In this document: positions 8,090 to 18,213 of the stretch, in pieces
Layout of the letters: each line of letters starts with the position of its first letter
How positions within the stretch are numbered: the stretch's first letter is position 1
DNA from: CAYLLD01 sp964425135
GTDB taxonomy: Bacteria; Pseudomonadota; Alphaproteobacteria; Rhodobacterales; Rhodobacteraceae
Assembly (NCBI GenBank): GCA_964425135.1
Contig: CAYRKW010000013.1
Location: forward strand, 1 to 62,182
Reading direction: 5' to 3'
DNA: 62,182 nucleotides
Program-made: the position numbers and the translations under genes
Notes under the pieces: generated by a model
Told to the model about the DNA's origin: nothing
What the model saw: the letters and a program-made list of their open reading frames with translations, nothing else
Databases searched by the model: none

Positions 8090-8488
8090 CTAATTGCTCT
8101 CAAACGACTTGGCGCGCAAGACGTCGAGCGGCACGATTTCAAGCGCCCGTTCGTGGGTTGCTGTCAGCTTGATTTTCGGGGCCTTGCCGTTTTCATAGGC
8201 TTGCAAAAACCGCCCCGCGCACAAGCACCACTGATCTCCGGGCTTTAGCCCTGCAAAGCCATAGGCGGGCATCGGGGTGGACAGATCATTGCCGGCAAAT
8301 TTCGAGAATTCGAGAAATTCCTCTGTCATCACCGCGCAGACCGTATGCGAGCCTGCATCTTGCGCGCAGGTATCGCAGGCGCCATTGCGGAAAAAGCCGG
8401 TCATGGGGTCGGTTGAGCATGGCTCCAAAGGTTGGCCAAGCACATTTATCGACGCATCTTTTTCCATGTCCGCACCCCGTTTGCTCAT
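8090..8488 (-). CDS. DUF2237 family protein
   Basis: A 132-residue cysteine-rich conserved protein. The segments NVLGQPLEPCSTDPMTGFF, HTVCAVMTEEFLEFSK and GLKPGDQWCLCAGR are characteristic of DUF2237. The function is not established. The gene overlaps the pth stop by 4 bp and precedes the YjbR-like gene by 4 bp, so pth, this gene, the YjbR-like gene and the helicase form one probable operon. A Met at residue 8 is an alternative start. Confidence 0.85.
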   Translation of the reverse strand: MSKRGADMEKDASINVLGQPLEPCSTDPMTGFFRNGACDTCAQDAGSHTVCAVMTEEFLEFSKFAGNDLSTPMPAYGFAGLKPGDQWCLCAGRFLQAYENGKAPKIKLTATHERALEIVPLDVLRAKSFESN

Positions 8489-9198
8489 TTCGAAAATCGC
8501 GCGAGCAACTGCTGCAACTTGCTCTGCGGCTCTGGTTCAGTCTCTGGTTCCGGCTTCGGCTCGGCTTGGGCTTGTGGCGCAGGCTTTGCGCTCTCACCGC
8601 CGCGCGCTTTCTTGGTCGTGGACGAGCGCGGCGGCGCAACCTGCAGCGATACTGCATTCATAAACCGCCCGTGATCCCCCGCCGCCAGATGCGGCGCGCC
8701 ATCGGCAATGCCGCGCAAGAGTGGCGCGAGCCACGCTTCATCTGCTTTGGGAAAATCACGCAGGACATAGCCCGGAACCGCATCTTTGTGCCCCGGATGA
8801 CCGACGCCCAAACGCACCCGCACATAGTCAGGCGAGATATGCGCATGCAGCGAGCGCAGGCCGTTATGCCCAGCGTGCCCGCCACCGGTTTTCACACGGC
8901 ATTTGCCGGGCGCCAGATCAATCTCGTCATGCAGCACAATCACATCTTCGGGCGATAATTTGTAAAACCGCATGGCCTCGCCAACCGATTGGCCGGATTT
9001 GTTCATAAATGTCGTTGGTTTGAGCAAAAGCGCCTTTTCAGAGCCAAGCCGCCCTTGTGCAACCTCTCCCTGAAACCGCGATTTGAATGGATCAAACCCG
9101 TGCTCTGAGGCAATCTGATCAATCGCCATAAAGCCGATATTGTGCCGGTTGCGCGCGTATTTGCCGCCCGGGTTGCCAAGTCCCACGATCAGTTTCAT
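8485..9198 (-). CDS. pth: Peptidyl-tRNA hydrolase
   Basis: Releases peptides from peptidyl-tRNA after premature termination. The N-terminus LIVGLGNPGGKYARNRHNIGFMAID contains the conserved Asn and catalytic His, followed by KPTTFMNKSGQSV and GGGHAGHNGLRS. At 237 residues it is about 40 longer than E. coli Pth; the extra is a C-terminal tail (from about residue 186) rich in Lys, Pro, Glu and Gln, probably disordered and basic at its very end. It is the first gene of a four-gene operon. Confidence 0.94.
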   Translation of the reverse strand: MKLIVGLGNPGGKYARNRHNIGFMAIDQIASEHGFDPFKSRFQGEVAQGRLGSEKALLLKPTTFMNKSGQSVGEAMRFYKLSPEDVIVLHDEIDLAPGKCRVKTGGGHAGHNGLRSLHAHISPDYVRVRLGVGHPGHKDAVPGYVLRDFPKADEAWLAPLLRGIADGAPHLAAGDHGRFMNAVSLQVAPPRSSTTKKARGGESAKPAPQAQAEPKPEPETEPEPQSKLQQLLARFSK

Positions 9199-9264
9199 GC
9201 CCGCGTTATACGCCCAGATCGCGCAAGAGTGAATCGCAAATCCTGCGCGCTGCCGCTCGCGCGC

Positions 9265-12200
9265 TCAGTAATCTTTTTCGTAGAACAGACCAAGGCTGGT
9301 GTTGCCCTGATTATCGACGCTTCCCCGCGCTTTCAGCCATGAGTTGATATCGAGATTGATTGTCGCCTTCGAGTTCCCGATATTGTCCGCTTCAACGGTG
9401 GTGTAGACGTTTTCCTGCAAATACTTGCCCGCGCGCACGCGCGTTGCCCCGTCCTCTGTCGTCTCGAAGTCGAGATCATCCAGACCCGTGGCCTGCCGCA
9501 CTGTACTAAAAAAGCTAAGGCTGCTGCGCCCTGACAGCTCTGCGGCAGCAGAGGCGACCTGCGCAATCTGCAAAGGCGACAGGGTCGAGAGCGAGCGCCC
9601 GAAGGCCACGCGCGCCAGAATCTCATCATCCGGCAGGTCCGGCACAGACGAGAAAGTGATCTCCGGCTTGTTCACCTTACCCTCCAGCGCCACCGTTGCC
9701 TCAATCCCCTCGGTCACCGTGCGCGCCCGAACATCCACATCCGGGATTAGCTCCCCGTCAAAGACAATCGCGCCTGATGTGATTGTGATCCGCTGGCTCA
9801 GCACCTGAATACGCCCCCGCCGCAGGGTCAGTTGGCCGATGGGATTGGGATCGCGTGCCGTGCCCAGAATGCGGATATCGCCGCCGACTTCCGCATCGAT
9901 CCCGCGCCCGCGTACAAAGACACGTCCGGGCGCGGAGGCGGCGATGTCAAAGGCGATATCCGAGCCTTGCGCATCGCTGGTAATCGTCGTGGTGCCCGTG
10001 CCTTGCGTGCGCGCGAGCGTTGCCTGAATTTCCGGCGTTGCGTTCACATGCTGCACGTCGAGCTGATAGGCGTCCGAGCGCGGCGTACCTGCCTGTGGAA
10101 TGCCGATTTCCACCTCTTCCACATCGATCTGACCTGCAAGCGTCGGCCTACGCAAGGTGGGCCCTGTGAAGGTCAGATCAGCGCCGAAGGAGCCTGTCAA
10201 AATGCGCCCGTCCGTGTAGCGCATATTGCGCATCGCAACTGTGATATCTGCCGGAATTCCTGCGTTGGGATTGAGGTTAATCGACCCGCTTGCGGAGATT
10301 TGCCCGCCTTGCGAGTTGCGCGCGCTTGCTGAATTGATCGTGAAGCGGTCATTGGCGAACGTGCCGTTCAGGCCGATATCCTCCAGCCGCAGATTGGCGC
10401 GCGGAATAACCACCGCGCCGCCCGACAGCGACAGCGTACCGCTTGTGTTGATCTCTCGGAGCGAGCCGCTGGCGTTCAAATTGACATCCACCAGACCCTG
10501 CGCCCGCACACCGCTTTGCGCCAGCGCGACATTGGCCACCGACAGCGGGATCTTCCCACCCCCAAAGAGCGTCAGCCCGTCCTCCCAAAGCGGAATGCGC
10601 CCATTGGCAACAAAATCCGCCCCGCCGCCGCCCGTCATGCGCACATCCGGTAGCACAATCTGATTGTTATAAAAGCTCCCCTCCGCCGAGATGTTCAACG
10701 TCGGGATTGCGTTGTCGCGCAAGACTTTTGCCGTCAGACCGCTGCCGCCTAGATTGAACTGCACCCGTGGGTCAAACTGTGTGCCAAGGATGCGGAACGT
10801 TCCGTCAATCGCACCGCGCAGACCAAGCCCGCCCGTCAACGGATCGATCACCACCAGTGGGAACTTCTGCAAATCACCTTCGAAGTTGAGCGCGCCATCG
10901 CTGAGCGTGTAGTCGCCTTTGAGCGTGCTCGTCAGATCATTGGGCCCGCTGATCTGAGCATTCAGGCGCGTAATCCCGTCTTCCATTTTGCCAAATGTCG
11001 TCAGATCAATGCTTGGAAAATCCGATTGCTTGAGGCCCGTGGTTGTCAGGTCGCTCCCGTTCAAATCAAAGACCAGTTCGGGATTGTCGCGTGATCCAAA
11101 TATCTCGATACTTCCGTTCAACGCGCCATCTGCCTCCAGATCCGGGCGGATGATATTGGCGATCGACAGTGGCAGCGCATTGGCCGACAGTTTCAAGTCA
11201 AGCACATCGGTTGCAGCCCCTGCGATGATCAGCGTCCCGGTCCCGGCCTGAAGCGCAAACTCTACGGCCTTAAGGTCCGAGCCTGAAATCAGCGCCGATG
11301 CCGGTCGTTGCAGCCCAAGGCTTGCGCTTGGATTGGCGAAGGTGAACCGGCTCAGGCCAAGGCGAAACCCGTCTTCGGTTTGCTCCAGATCACCGGATAT
11401 GTCGATATCCGTTTGTGTATCGAGCCGTGTGACAATGTCGAATTTGGTAATGTTATCATCGAGCGTCGCCCGACCGGTCGCGGTTCTGGCACTCACGCCA
11501 AAGCCGTTTACATCGCTCAACGCGAAGTTTCCGATCATCGCAGGCACATCAAGCGCGTTATAAACAACCGCATTGACCTTGCCCTGCCCCAGCGAGACGC
11601 CATTGTTCTTGAAATTGCGCAGGGTCGCATCCACCTCAACCTGCTGCCCCAATTCCGCGCGCGGCTCAAAGGACAGGTTTGCGAAGACTGCGCCGGACGC
11701 TTCTTGCAGCAGCAAGGCCGCGATGGCGGAGATATCTGTGGAGTTGACCGACAGGCTTCCGGTAAAATCCTGATCGATCGGATCGAGCGCGATATCGCCT
11801 TGCACCACCGATGGGCCAACCGTGGCGCGCATGGACTGTATCGCCTGGCTTTCCGGCGTGACCTCAAGAAAGGCAAAGAGATTGATCGGCTCACCCGAAA
11901 TATTGCCTGATCCGCGAATATTCCCGCCAAGCTCCCCATCCGTGAGCGCCCCGTCGAAATTTGCGCGCAGTGCGGTGACCTCGCGGGCCATCAACTCACC
12001 TTCAGGCAGGGTCAGGATCGCATTGAGATTGATGTCATTGCTGGCCCCTTTGGCAAGCGCTGAGAACTGCGCTGCCCCGCGCAGATCATCGCGCAAGACG
12101 TTGATCTCGGTCAGCGCTGCATCAAGCTGAAAATCCGCCTCTGCGCTGGAGATATTGCCGTTCGACGTGATTTTCGCCTGCGGGTTTTCCAACACAAAGT

Positions 12201-13881
12201 TCTTCGTCGCGATGCCGTTTTCATCGCGGATCACCTGCCCGGACAGGATGGTGCGGCCGGCGGTGAGCCGATCGAGCATGTCGATATCCAGACGCAGGTT
12301 GTTCGATGAGCCGTTGAGCGTCAGATCGAACCCGCCCGTCAGTGGCGCCAGCGCGCCGCGCAACCGCGTGTTGATCCCTCCGCTCAACGTGCGCCCGGCA
12401 AAGCCTGAAAACGGGGCAAGACTGTCGATGCGCAGCTTTGCTTCACCGTTGTAAACAAAATTCTCCACCTCACCTTTGGTGCTGATATCAACCCCATTTC
12501 CGGTGATTGCGGCGGTGTTGATCACAAAGGGCTGCGTGGGCTGCCAAACCGTGTCGAGCGCAATCTCGATCTGCCGCCCCAATGCGCGCCGCACGCGCGC
12601 ATCATCGGCGGAAAACGCGCCCAAAGTGCCGGACAAAACCGTCTCCACCCGCCGTGTTTGCGGATCGGCCAGACCAGTCGCCGTGCCGTCTATGACAAAT
12701 TCGCTTTTGCCGATTGTCACATCGCCCGCGATCAATGTGTCAAGCGCAAGCTCCGCCGACCAGCGATCATCTGGCGTCAGGCCAAAGTCGAATGAGAAAT
12801 CCGCAGATTTCAGCGATGTTTGCCCGCCTGCGACTGGCAGCACAGTCTGCCCGGAACCGTTGCCAAGCCGCCCCGTCACGTCCGCCATGCGCAGCATACC
12901 GTCGGGCGTTGTCGCGAGCGCCCCACTCAATTCCAGCGCCCCTGTTGCGATCTTTGCGCTCTCAAGCGACAGCCCGCCTTCATCGCGCACAACGCCCTTC
13001 GCGGTCACCTTGCTTTGACCTGCGAAAAACGACCTGAAATCGGCGGCGACCAGTTGATCCAATTCGCCCGTCACATCTGCGGAAAATCCGATCCCCTCGG
13101 GGTCGCTGGTGAGTACAGTCGCGCCTTCAACCAGCGTCCGCCCGTCCGCGCGCAAGCTCAGATCGACCTGCAAATCCTCAATCTTCCCGGACCCTGAAAG
13201 ATCAAGATCAAGCGCCGGGCGCCCCGGAATTTGCAGCAGGTTTGCCGCCAGCCCGTCTTCCGGCTCCGACAGCTTCAAGAGCAACTCCACATCGCGGGTG
13301 TCTTCGGACAGGCCGACAATTAGATTGATGGTCCCTCCTGCCCCATCAAGACGGGTCATATCAAATTTCGCCTGCGCGGCACCCGATGCCAGCGACAGGT
13401 TGCCCGCCAGCGACGCCTCCACCGGCTGACCCAGAAGCGGCTCACCGAGCGACAGGGTCTCCACGGTCAAGGCTTCGATATTCACAGACACCGGCAAATC
13501 GGGCAGCGAAACCCCCTGCGCTTCGGGCGATGGCAGGGCATTCGGCTCTGGCAATGGCGCGCGGGGAATATCTATCGAGGCTGCCGCGAGCCGTTCAATC
13601 TCAACGCGACCGCGCAAAAGCGCCGTGCGGCTCCAGACAATCTGCGCATCGTTGATTGTGAGCCAGACGCCTTCCTGATCCGCGATGGTAATTTTCTCGA
13701 CCCGCGCATCAGAGGCCAGCAATCCATCAATTCCGAACAGACGGATTTTCCGATTCTCCGACGAGATGCTGTTCTCGATGTAGCGCACGATAGACGAGTT
13801 GCTACCGTCGCTCTCATCCTGCGCCCATCCTGCGAGTGATACAGCAAAAACGAGGGTTATGGCGAGCCAGATCCGGTTCAA
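9265..13881 (-). CDS. tamB: TamB, translocation and assembly module subunit
   Basis: A 1538-residue inner-membrane-anchored, periplasm-spanning protein. It has an N-terminal signal/anchor segment (residues 4-20), then long beta-rich AsmA/DUF490-like repeats, ending in the TamB C-terminal domain with a conserved LPDDEILARVAFGRSLSTLSPLQ-type segment near 1420-1450. With TamA it supports insertion of outer membrane proteins, and TamB-like proteins are also implicated in phospholipid transport. The length is within the usual range. It overlaps tamA by 4 bp, so translation is coupled. Confidence 0.93.
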   Translation of the reverse strand: MNRIWLAITLVFAVSLAGWAQDESDGSNSSIVRYIENSISSENRKIRLFGIDGLLASDARVEKITIADQEGVWLTINDAQIVWSRTALLRGRVEIERLAAASIDIPRAPLPEPNALPSPEAQGVSLPDLPVSVNIEALTVETLSLGEPLLGQPVEASLAGNLSLASGAAQAKFDMTRLDGAGGTINLIVGLSEDTRDVELLLKLSEPEDGLAANLLQIPGRPALDLDLSGSGKIEDLQVDLSLRADGRTLVEGATVLTSDPEGIGFSADVTGELDQLVAADFRSFFAGQSKVTAKGVVRDEGGLSLESAKIATGALELSGALATTPDGMLRMADVTGRLGNGSGQTVLPVAGGQTSLKSADFSFDFGLTPDDRWSAELALDTLIAGDVTIGKSEFVIDGTATGLADPQTRRVETVLSGTLGAFSADDARVRRALGRQIEIALDTVWQPTQPFVINTAAITGNGVDISTKGEVENFVYNGEAKLRIDSLAPFSGFAGRTLSGGINTRLRGALAPLTGGFDLTLNGSSNNLRLDIDMLDRLTAGRTILSGQVIRDENGIATKNFVLENPQAKITSNGNISSAEADFQLDAALTEINVLRDDLRGAAQFSALAKGASNDINLNAILTLPEGELMAREVTALRANFDGALTDGELGGNIRGSGNISGEPINLFAFLEVTPESQAIQSMRATVGPSVVQGDIALDPIDQDFTGSLSVNSTDISAIAALLLQEASGAVFANLSFEPRAELGQQVEVDATLRNFKNNGVSLGQGKVNAVVYNALDVPAMIGNFALSDVNGFGVSARTATGRATLDDNITKFDIVTRLDTQTDIDISGDLEQTEDGFRLGLSRFTFANPSASLGLQRPASALISGSDLKAVEFALQAGTGTLIIAGAATDVLDLKLSANALPLSIANIIRPDLEADGALNGSIEIFGSRDNPELVFDLNGSDLTTTGLKQSDFPSIDLTTFGKMEDGITRLNAQISGPNDLTSTLKGDYTLSDGALNFEGDLQKFPLVVIDPLTGGLGLRGAIDGTFRILGTQFDPRVQFNLGGSGLTAKVLRDNAIPTLNISAEGSFYNNQIVLPDVRMTGGGGADFVANGRIPLWEDGLTLFGGGKIPLSVANVALAQSGVRAQGLVDVNLNASGSLREINTSGTLSLSGGAVVIPRANLRLEDIGLNGTFANDRFTINSASARNSQGGQISASGSINLNPNAGIPADITVAMRNMRYTDGRILTGSFGADLTFTGPTLRRPTLAGQIDVEEVEIGIPQAGTPRSDAYQLDVQHVNATPEIQATLARTQGTGTTTITSDAQGSDIAFDIAASAPGRVFVRGRGIDAEVGGDIRILGTARDPNPIGQLTLRRGRIQVLSQRITITSGAIVFDGELIPDVDVRARTVTEGIEATVALEGKVNKPEITFSSVPDLPDDEILARVAFGRSLSTLSPLQIAQVASAAAELSGRSSLSFFSTVRQATGLDDLDFETTEDGATRVRAGKYLQENVYTTVEADNIGNSKATINLDINSWLKARGSVDNQGNTSLGLFYEKDY

Positions 13882-15758
13882 AACGCTTGTCCCAAACCGA
13901 TATAAATCCCAATAACCGGATCGTCGGAGGCGCGATCGAGGCCGCGTGCAAGATCAAGCCGGATTGGCCCGATGCCGGTTTTGTAACGCACGCCGATGCC
14001 GACCCCAACGCTTGGATCAATCGAAAAGTCGGGGGTTTCGCTGGCGCTGACAATGCCTGCGTCCACGAAACCGACAACGCCCCAAGCATCCGTCAACTCC
14101 GTGCGCAACTCGGTCGAGAACTCGATGAGGGAGCGCCCGCCCACCGTGTCTGTTCCGATATCAACGCCGTTCGAGCGGAAGGCAAACCCGCGCACCGAGC
14201 CGCCACCGCCCGAGAAAAAGAGCGAGGAGTTGGGCGCTTCATCCGATGGAACACCAATGAGCGATCCCAGCTTGGCGCGGCCCGCCAAGGTAAACCTGCC
14301 ATCCTCATCAAGTGTCCGATAGGCGCGCAGCTCTGCTGTTGTCCGCAAACCGGTATTACCAAACTCAACCTCTCGAAACGGGAAGGCTTCAAGATCGATG
14401 TAGTACCCTGACTTTGCGTCAAGCGGATCATCGCGGGTGTCATAGGTCGCGCCCGCTTTGATCCCGTAGGTGATGAAATCACGCTCCCCCAGATCATCGC
14501 GCGTGAACGAGCGCTCCAGTACAAAGGCCGCGTCATACGACAGCTCTTCGTTGATGACTGTGACCAGACCTGCCGACAGCGACAGCGCCCGTGCGTCATA
14601 GTTGTCGGCCAGCTCGCGTTCCGCACTTGCTGTGAGCTGGAAATCGGTATCGGGTGAGATTGTACCGGGGCGGATGAAGCTGACCCCCACATCCCAGTTG
14701 TAATCGCCCGGATCAATGCTTCGACCGATGCGTGAGACAGAAGCGTCAAACCGCAACCGTTCGGCGCGACCAAAGAGATTGCGATGCAGCCAGAACCCTT
14801 CCACGCCCAGACCGTCGATCGAGGAGACGGACACGCCCGTCCCGATCCGGCGCGGCGCGCGGTCCTCCAGCTCAACCGTGAAATCCAAAGTGCCGTCCGG
14901 GTTCAGATCATCCGCTTCCGTGATCGCCACCCGCGAGAAGGTATCGAGCTTGAGAAGTCGTCGCCGTGCATCCGCAATCTCCGCGCTGCTGTAGACCCGG
15001 CCAAGCCGCAGATCGACCATATAGGTGATGAACTCCGGATCAATCTCCCGCGTCCCCTCCGGCGTCACGCGGCCATACCGAACCAGAATGCTCGGATCGA
15101 TATCAATCGACGCATCCACCGTGCGGCTCGCGTGATCGGCCGTCACATCCACATTATTCACGCGCGCCCGCGCATGTCCTGCCTCACGCCAGGCTTCAAC
15201 GGCGGCAAAGGCCGTATCGCCTATCGCATCCGAATTTGCAGCTGCCCCGGCGATCAGGCCATATTCAGGACTGTCCAGCCCTTGCGGAGCGTTTTTTACC
15301 GAGACGGTTTTGAAGTTGTAAATCGGCCCCGGCGTGACACGGATGGCGATGCCAACGGTGCCGCTGAGCGCGACATCGAGCGGCAACTCGGATGCCTCCC
15401 GCCCGTTGATCAGGATTGAAACCGTGCCGCCATAGTGACCGGTCTTGTAGAGCGCTGAGAGGACATTGCCATAATCGCCGTTCGCCGACGACAAAAGCCC
15501 AGCGCGGCCCAGCGCGGGCCGGTCCTGATCGCGCAAGAGTTTTGAGGCGCGCTCAATCTCCCTGCGCACATTGGGCGTATCGGGCGTGAGGATCAGCGCA
15601 GCGTCGTAACTGAGCGGATCAATAAGAGCGATGTCACCCGCGTCCTCCTCGTCATCTTCGAAGAACTTAATGCCAAATATCTCAAAGGCGGCAGCAGGCA
15701 TGACCGCGACAAACAAAGCCGCGATGAACAGGGCTACGGATGGTGTAATTCGACGCAT
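13878..15758 (-). CDS. tamA: TamA, Omp85-family outer membrane assembly factor
   Basis: A 626-residue protein with a signal peptide (residues 1-21, ending AAA), three POTRA-like domains (about 50-290) and a C-terminal 16-stranded Omp85 barrel ending in IGLGQAF with a terminal Phe. The frame opens to 15878, but ATG 15758 begins a proper signal peptide and is preferred. It precedes tamB with a 4-bp overlap. The 290 bp upstream (15759-16048) holds no gene I can support and presumably contains the tamAB promoter. Confidence 0.92.
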   Translation of the reverse strand: MRRITPSVALFIAALFVAVMPAAAFEIFGIKFFEDDEEDAGDIALIDPLSYDAALILTPDTPNVRREIERASKLLRDQDRPALGRAGLLSSANGDYGNVLSALYKTGHYGGTVSILINGREASELPLDVALSGTVGIAIRVTPGPIYNFKTVSVKNAPQGLDSPEYGLIAGAAANSDAIGDTAFAAVEAWREAGHARARVNNVDVTADHASRTVDASIDIDPSILVRYGRVTPEGTREIDPEFITYMVDLRLGRVYSSAEIADARRRLLKLDTFSRVAITEADDLNPDGTLDFTVELEDRAPRRIGTGVSVSSIDGLGVEGFWLHRNLFGRAERLRFDASVSRIGRSIDPGDYNWDVGVSFIRPGTISPDTDFQLTASAERELADNYDARALSLSAGLVTVINEELSYDAAFVLERSFTRDDLGERDFITYGIKAGATYDTRDDPLDAKSGYYIDLEAFPFREVEFGNTGLRTTAELRAYRTLDEDGRFTLAGRAKLGSLIGVPSDEAPNSSLFFSGGGGSVRGFAFRSNGVDIGTDTVGGRSLIEFSTELRTELTDAWGVVGFVDAGIVSASETPDFSIDPSVGVGIGVRYKTGIGPIRLDLARGLDRASDDPVIGIYIGLGQAF

Positions 15759-16048
15759 TATTTTGCTGAGGCCTGCTGATCCTGTTTCCCTGCGGGACCC
15801 GATCACCCGCATACCTTGCTTGAAACACAGCCTCGTCAGAGTCCAGTGCCCGATGGGGGGGAAACCTGTCACAATCAAGTCAGAATGGCTGTTTCGTTAC
15901 GTCATCGCTCTCGTAACTGCCGGTTGTCTCCGGTCCCAGCGCGGCAATTCGCGCTTTGAGGCCGGTCGCGCTTTAACACAGGCTCGGACACGCTCCGCCC
16001 CGATCCCGCACATTGCGCCAGTGATCAATATCGTTTGGCTCGTCTACT

Positions 16049-17266
16049 TCACACCGTCCGCATGAAAATCTGGATATCGGCAACATTCGTTCCGGTCGCG
16101 GGCATCTTGACCAGATCACCTGCCGCCTCAAGTGCGCGATAGGCGTCGTTATCCGCCAGTATCGCATCAATGTCCAAGCCCGCAGCCGCGATCCGCTCCA
16201 ATGTCCCGTGATCGACAATCGCGCCGGCCGCATCGGTCGGCCCATCGCGCCCGTCGGTGCCGCCCGACAGGAACACCCACGGCACCTCCAGATGTTGCAC
16301 GGCCTGTGCAAAGCGTAAGGCGAGTTCCTGATTGCGCCCGCCGCGCCCGCTGCCGGTCAGCGTCACCGTCGTCTCCCCGCCACCTGCGAAACTTCGCTCC
16401 GTATGCCCCGCCAGCATGTTTGCGGCGTCGTGGACATCCCCGATCACGGGCGCATCGAGGCGCGCCAAACGATCCCCGGCCGCCGCCATGACCGCATCAA
16501 CTGACTGCGTGTTTGACCCGATCAGCGTATTTTGCGCGGCTGGCGTGCTGTCGCTCTCATCAGGGCCATCCAAAACCGACCTGATCGCATCGGGCAACGC
16601 ATCGAACACACCACGCCCCTCAAGGAGCGCTTTGGCAGAGCGCTTGTTGCCAATCGGCGCAACGGTCGGGCCGGATGCAATCGCGCGCAGATCGTCCCCG
16701 ATCACATCCGACAGGATCAGCGCATGCACCGGAGCCGGATGCGCCGCGCGCACCAGCCCGCCGCCCTTGAGCGCGCTGAGCTGTTGGCGCACCTCGTTCA
16801 TCTCGTTGATATCGAACCCGCCCGCCAGTAGCGCCGCATTCAGGGCAATCTTGTCCGCAAGCGAAATTCCGAGCCGCGGCGCCACTGCGAGCGCCGAACC
16901 ACCGCCCGAGATCAGCGCCAAAACTGCATCCTGCGCGCCTAATCCGCCGATCAAGTCCAGCATCGCCTGCCCGGCCTGCGCACTGCCCGTATCGGGCAAA
17001 GGATGCCCGCCAACAATCGTCCGGCAGTTCGGCACCTGCACCTCATTGCCTGCATTCGTCACAAGCAGCCCTTGCCAGTCTGTACCCTCAGGGATCATCC
17101 CCGCTGCCTGCTGCATCATCGGTGCCGCTGCCTTGCCAATCGCGATCACTGCAAGCCGCCCGCCGCTTCGTGGCGCGGGAAACGCATCACCAAAGCGCGC
17201 CACAGCCGCCGCCGGATCCGCTGCCGCAATCGCCGCATCGAACAATGCTCGCACCTGCTCTCGCAT
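16049..17266 (-). CDS. Glycerate kinase, MOFRL/TtuD type (glycerate 2-kinase)
   Basis: A 405-residue protein of the GckA/TtuD family that phosphorylates D-glycerate, typically to 2-phosphoglycerate, in glyoxylate, serine or tartrate metabolism. Visible motifs are IAIGKAAAPM, GGHPLPDTGS, ISGGGSAL and the C-terminal MOFRL segment GRGGRNQELALRFA followed by SGGTDGRDGPTDAAGA. ATG 17266 is chosen as the start; the frame continues far upstream over the divergent hydrolase gene, which is not credible. It is divergent from the metallo-beta-lactamase gene with 81 bp between starts. Confidence 0.9.
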   Translation of the reverse strand: MREQVRALFDAAIAAADPAAAVARFGDAFPAPRSGGRLAVIAIGKAAAPMMQQAAGMIPEGTDWQGLLVTNAGNEVQVPNCRTIVGGHPLPDTGSAQAGQAMLDLIGGLGAQDAVLALISGGGSALAVAPRLGISLADKIALNAALLAGGFDINEMNEVRQQLSALKGGGLVRAAHPAPVHALILSDVIGDDLRAIASGPTVAPIGNKRSAKALLEGRGVFDALPDAIRSVLDGPDESDSTPAAQNTLIGSNTQSVDAVMAAAGDRLARLDAPVIGDVHDAANMLAGHTERSFAGGGETTVTLTGSGRGGRNQELALRFAQAVQHLEVPWVFLSGGTDGRDGPTDAAGAIVDHGTLERIAAAGLDIDAILADNDAYRALEAAGDLVKMPATGTNVADIQIFMRTV

Positions 17267-17347
17267 CAATGTCTCTCTTTCTTGCCAATGCCTTGCGAAA
17301 CCGCCGCGCGCAGGACAGTCTTGCGCAGACGACATCAGGAGGACGCA

Positions 17348-18193
17348 GTGGACGAAATTTACGAAGTATTCGCCCTGAAATACGCCGAGCGCAACGCCAG
17401 AACACGCGCGGAGTCGTTTATTTTTGACGACGACCACGCCAGCCCGCACGCGATGGACTATTTCATCTGGGTCATCCGCAATGAAAACCGCACGATTGTG
17501 GTCGATACCGGCTATGATGCGGGCGAAGGCCAGCGCCGCGACCGTCCGATCCTCGCGGACCCTGCCCGGGTGCTCGCCGATTTCGGGATTGATGCAGCGG
17601 ATGTGGCCACGGTGATCATCACCCATCTGCATTACGATCACGCCGGCGGGCTGGAGGCGTTTCCCAAGGCGCAGTTCCACCTGCAAGCCGCCGAAATGGC
17701 GTTTGCTACCGGCCCGTGCATGTGCCATCCGACCTTGCAAATGCCGTTCACGGCAGAGCATGTCTGTCAGATGGTCCGGCACGTCTACTCTGGCCGCGTC
17801 GCTTTCCATGACGGCGATGCCCCCATCGCACCCGGCGTTGAGGTGATCGCCATCGGCGGCCATTCTCGCGGCTTGCAAGCGGTGCGGGTCAAAACCGGCG
17901 CGGGCTGGCTCGTCCTTGCCTCGGATGCGTCGCATTACTACGAGAATTTCCTCGCGCGAAAGCCGTTTCCCATCGTCGCTGATCTGGAGCCCATGCTGGA
18001 CGGGTTTTCGCGTCTGATCGACTGCGCCTCCACCCCGCAGCTCGTCATCCCCGGCCATGATCCGCTCGTCTGCTCAGCCTTTGCGCAGGTTGCGGGCAGC
18101 AAGACCGGCGCGTCCGTTCACCGTCTCGACATCCCACCCGCGCAGGTTTTGCATTCAGAGTTTGCCCGGTTTAAAGATTTATCTCGTTTTTGA
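17348..18193 (+). CDS. Metallo-beta-lactamase-fold hydrolase (AHL lactonase-like)
   Basis: A 281-residue metal-dependent hydrolase. The zinc motif HLHYDHAGG is near residues 95-103; further metal ligands are plausible at His in GGHSRG, Asp in LASDASHYY and His in PGHDP. The overall organisation resembles N-acyl homoserine lactonase-like proteins, but the true substrate cannot be fixed. The start is GTG 17348 because AGGAGG (17337-17342) precedes it by 5 bp; the open frame upstream to 17003 is antisense to glycerate kinase. The next gene, a YeeE-type transporter, follows within 20 bp. Confidence 0.85.
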   Translation: MDEIYEVFALKYAERNARTRAESFIFDDDHASPHAMDYFIWVIRNENRTIVVDTGYDAGEGQRRDRPILADPARVLADFGIDAADVATVIITHLHYDHAGGLEAFPKAQFHLQAAEMAFATGPCMCHPTLQMPFTAEHVCQMVRHVYSGRVAFHDGDAPIAPGVEVIAIGGHSRGLQAVRVKTGAGWLVLASDASHYYENFLARKPFPIVADLEPMLDGFSRLIDCASTPQLVIPGHDPLVCSAFAQVAGSKTGASVHRLDIPPAQVLHSEFARFKDLSRF

Positions 18194-18213
18194 ATGTGTG
18201 AATGGAAGAAACA

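Noticed and set aside
15631..16065. A plus-strand frame of 144 codons upstream of tamA
   Set aside because: It overlaps the tamA signal peptide in antisense, has no ribosome binding site and Ser/Ala/Arg-rich shadow-like composition.
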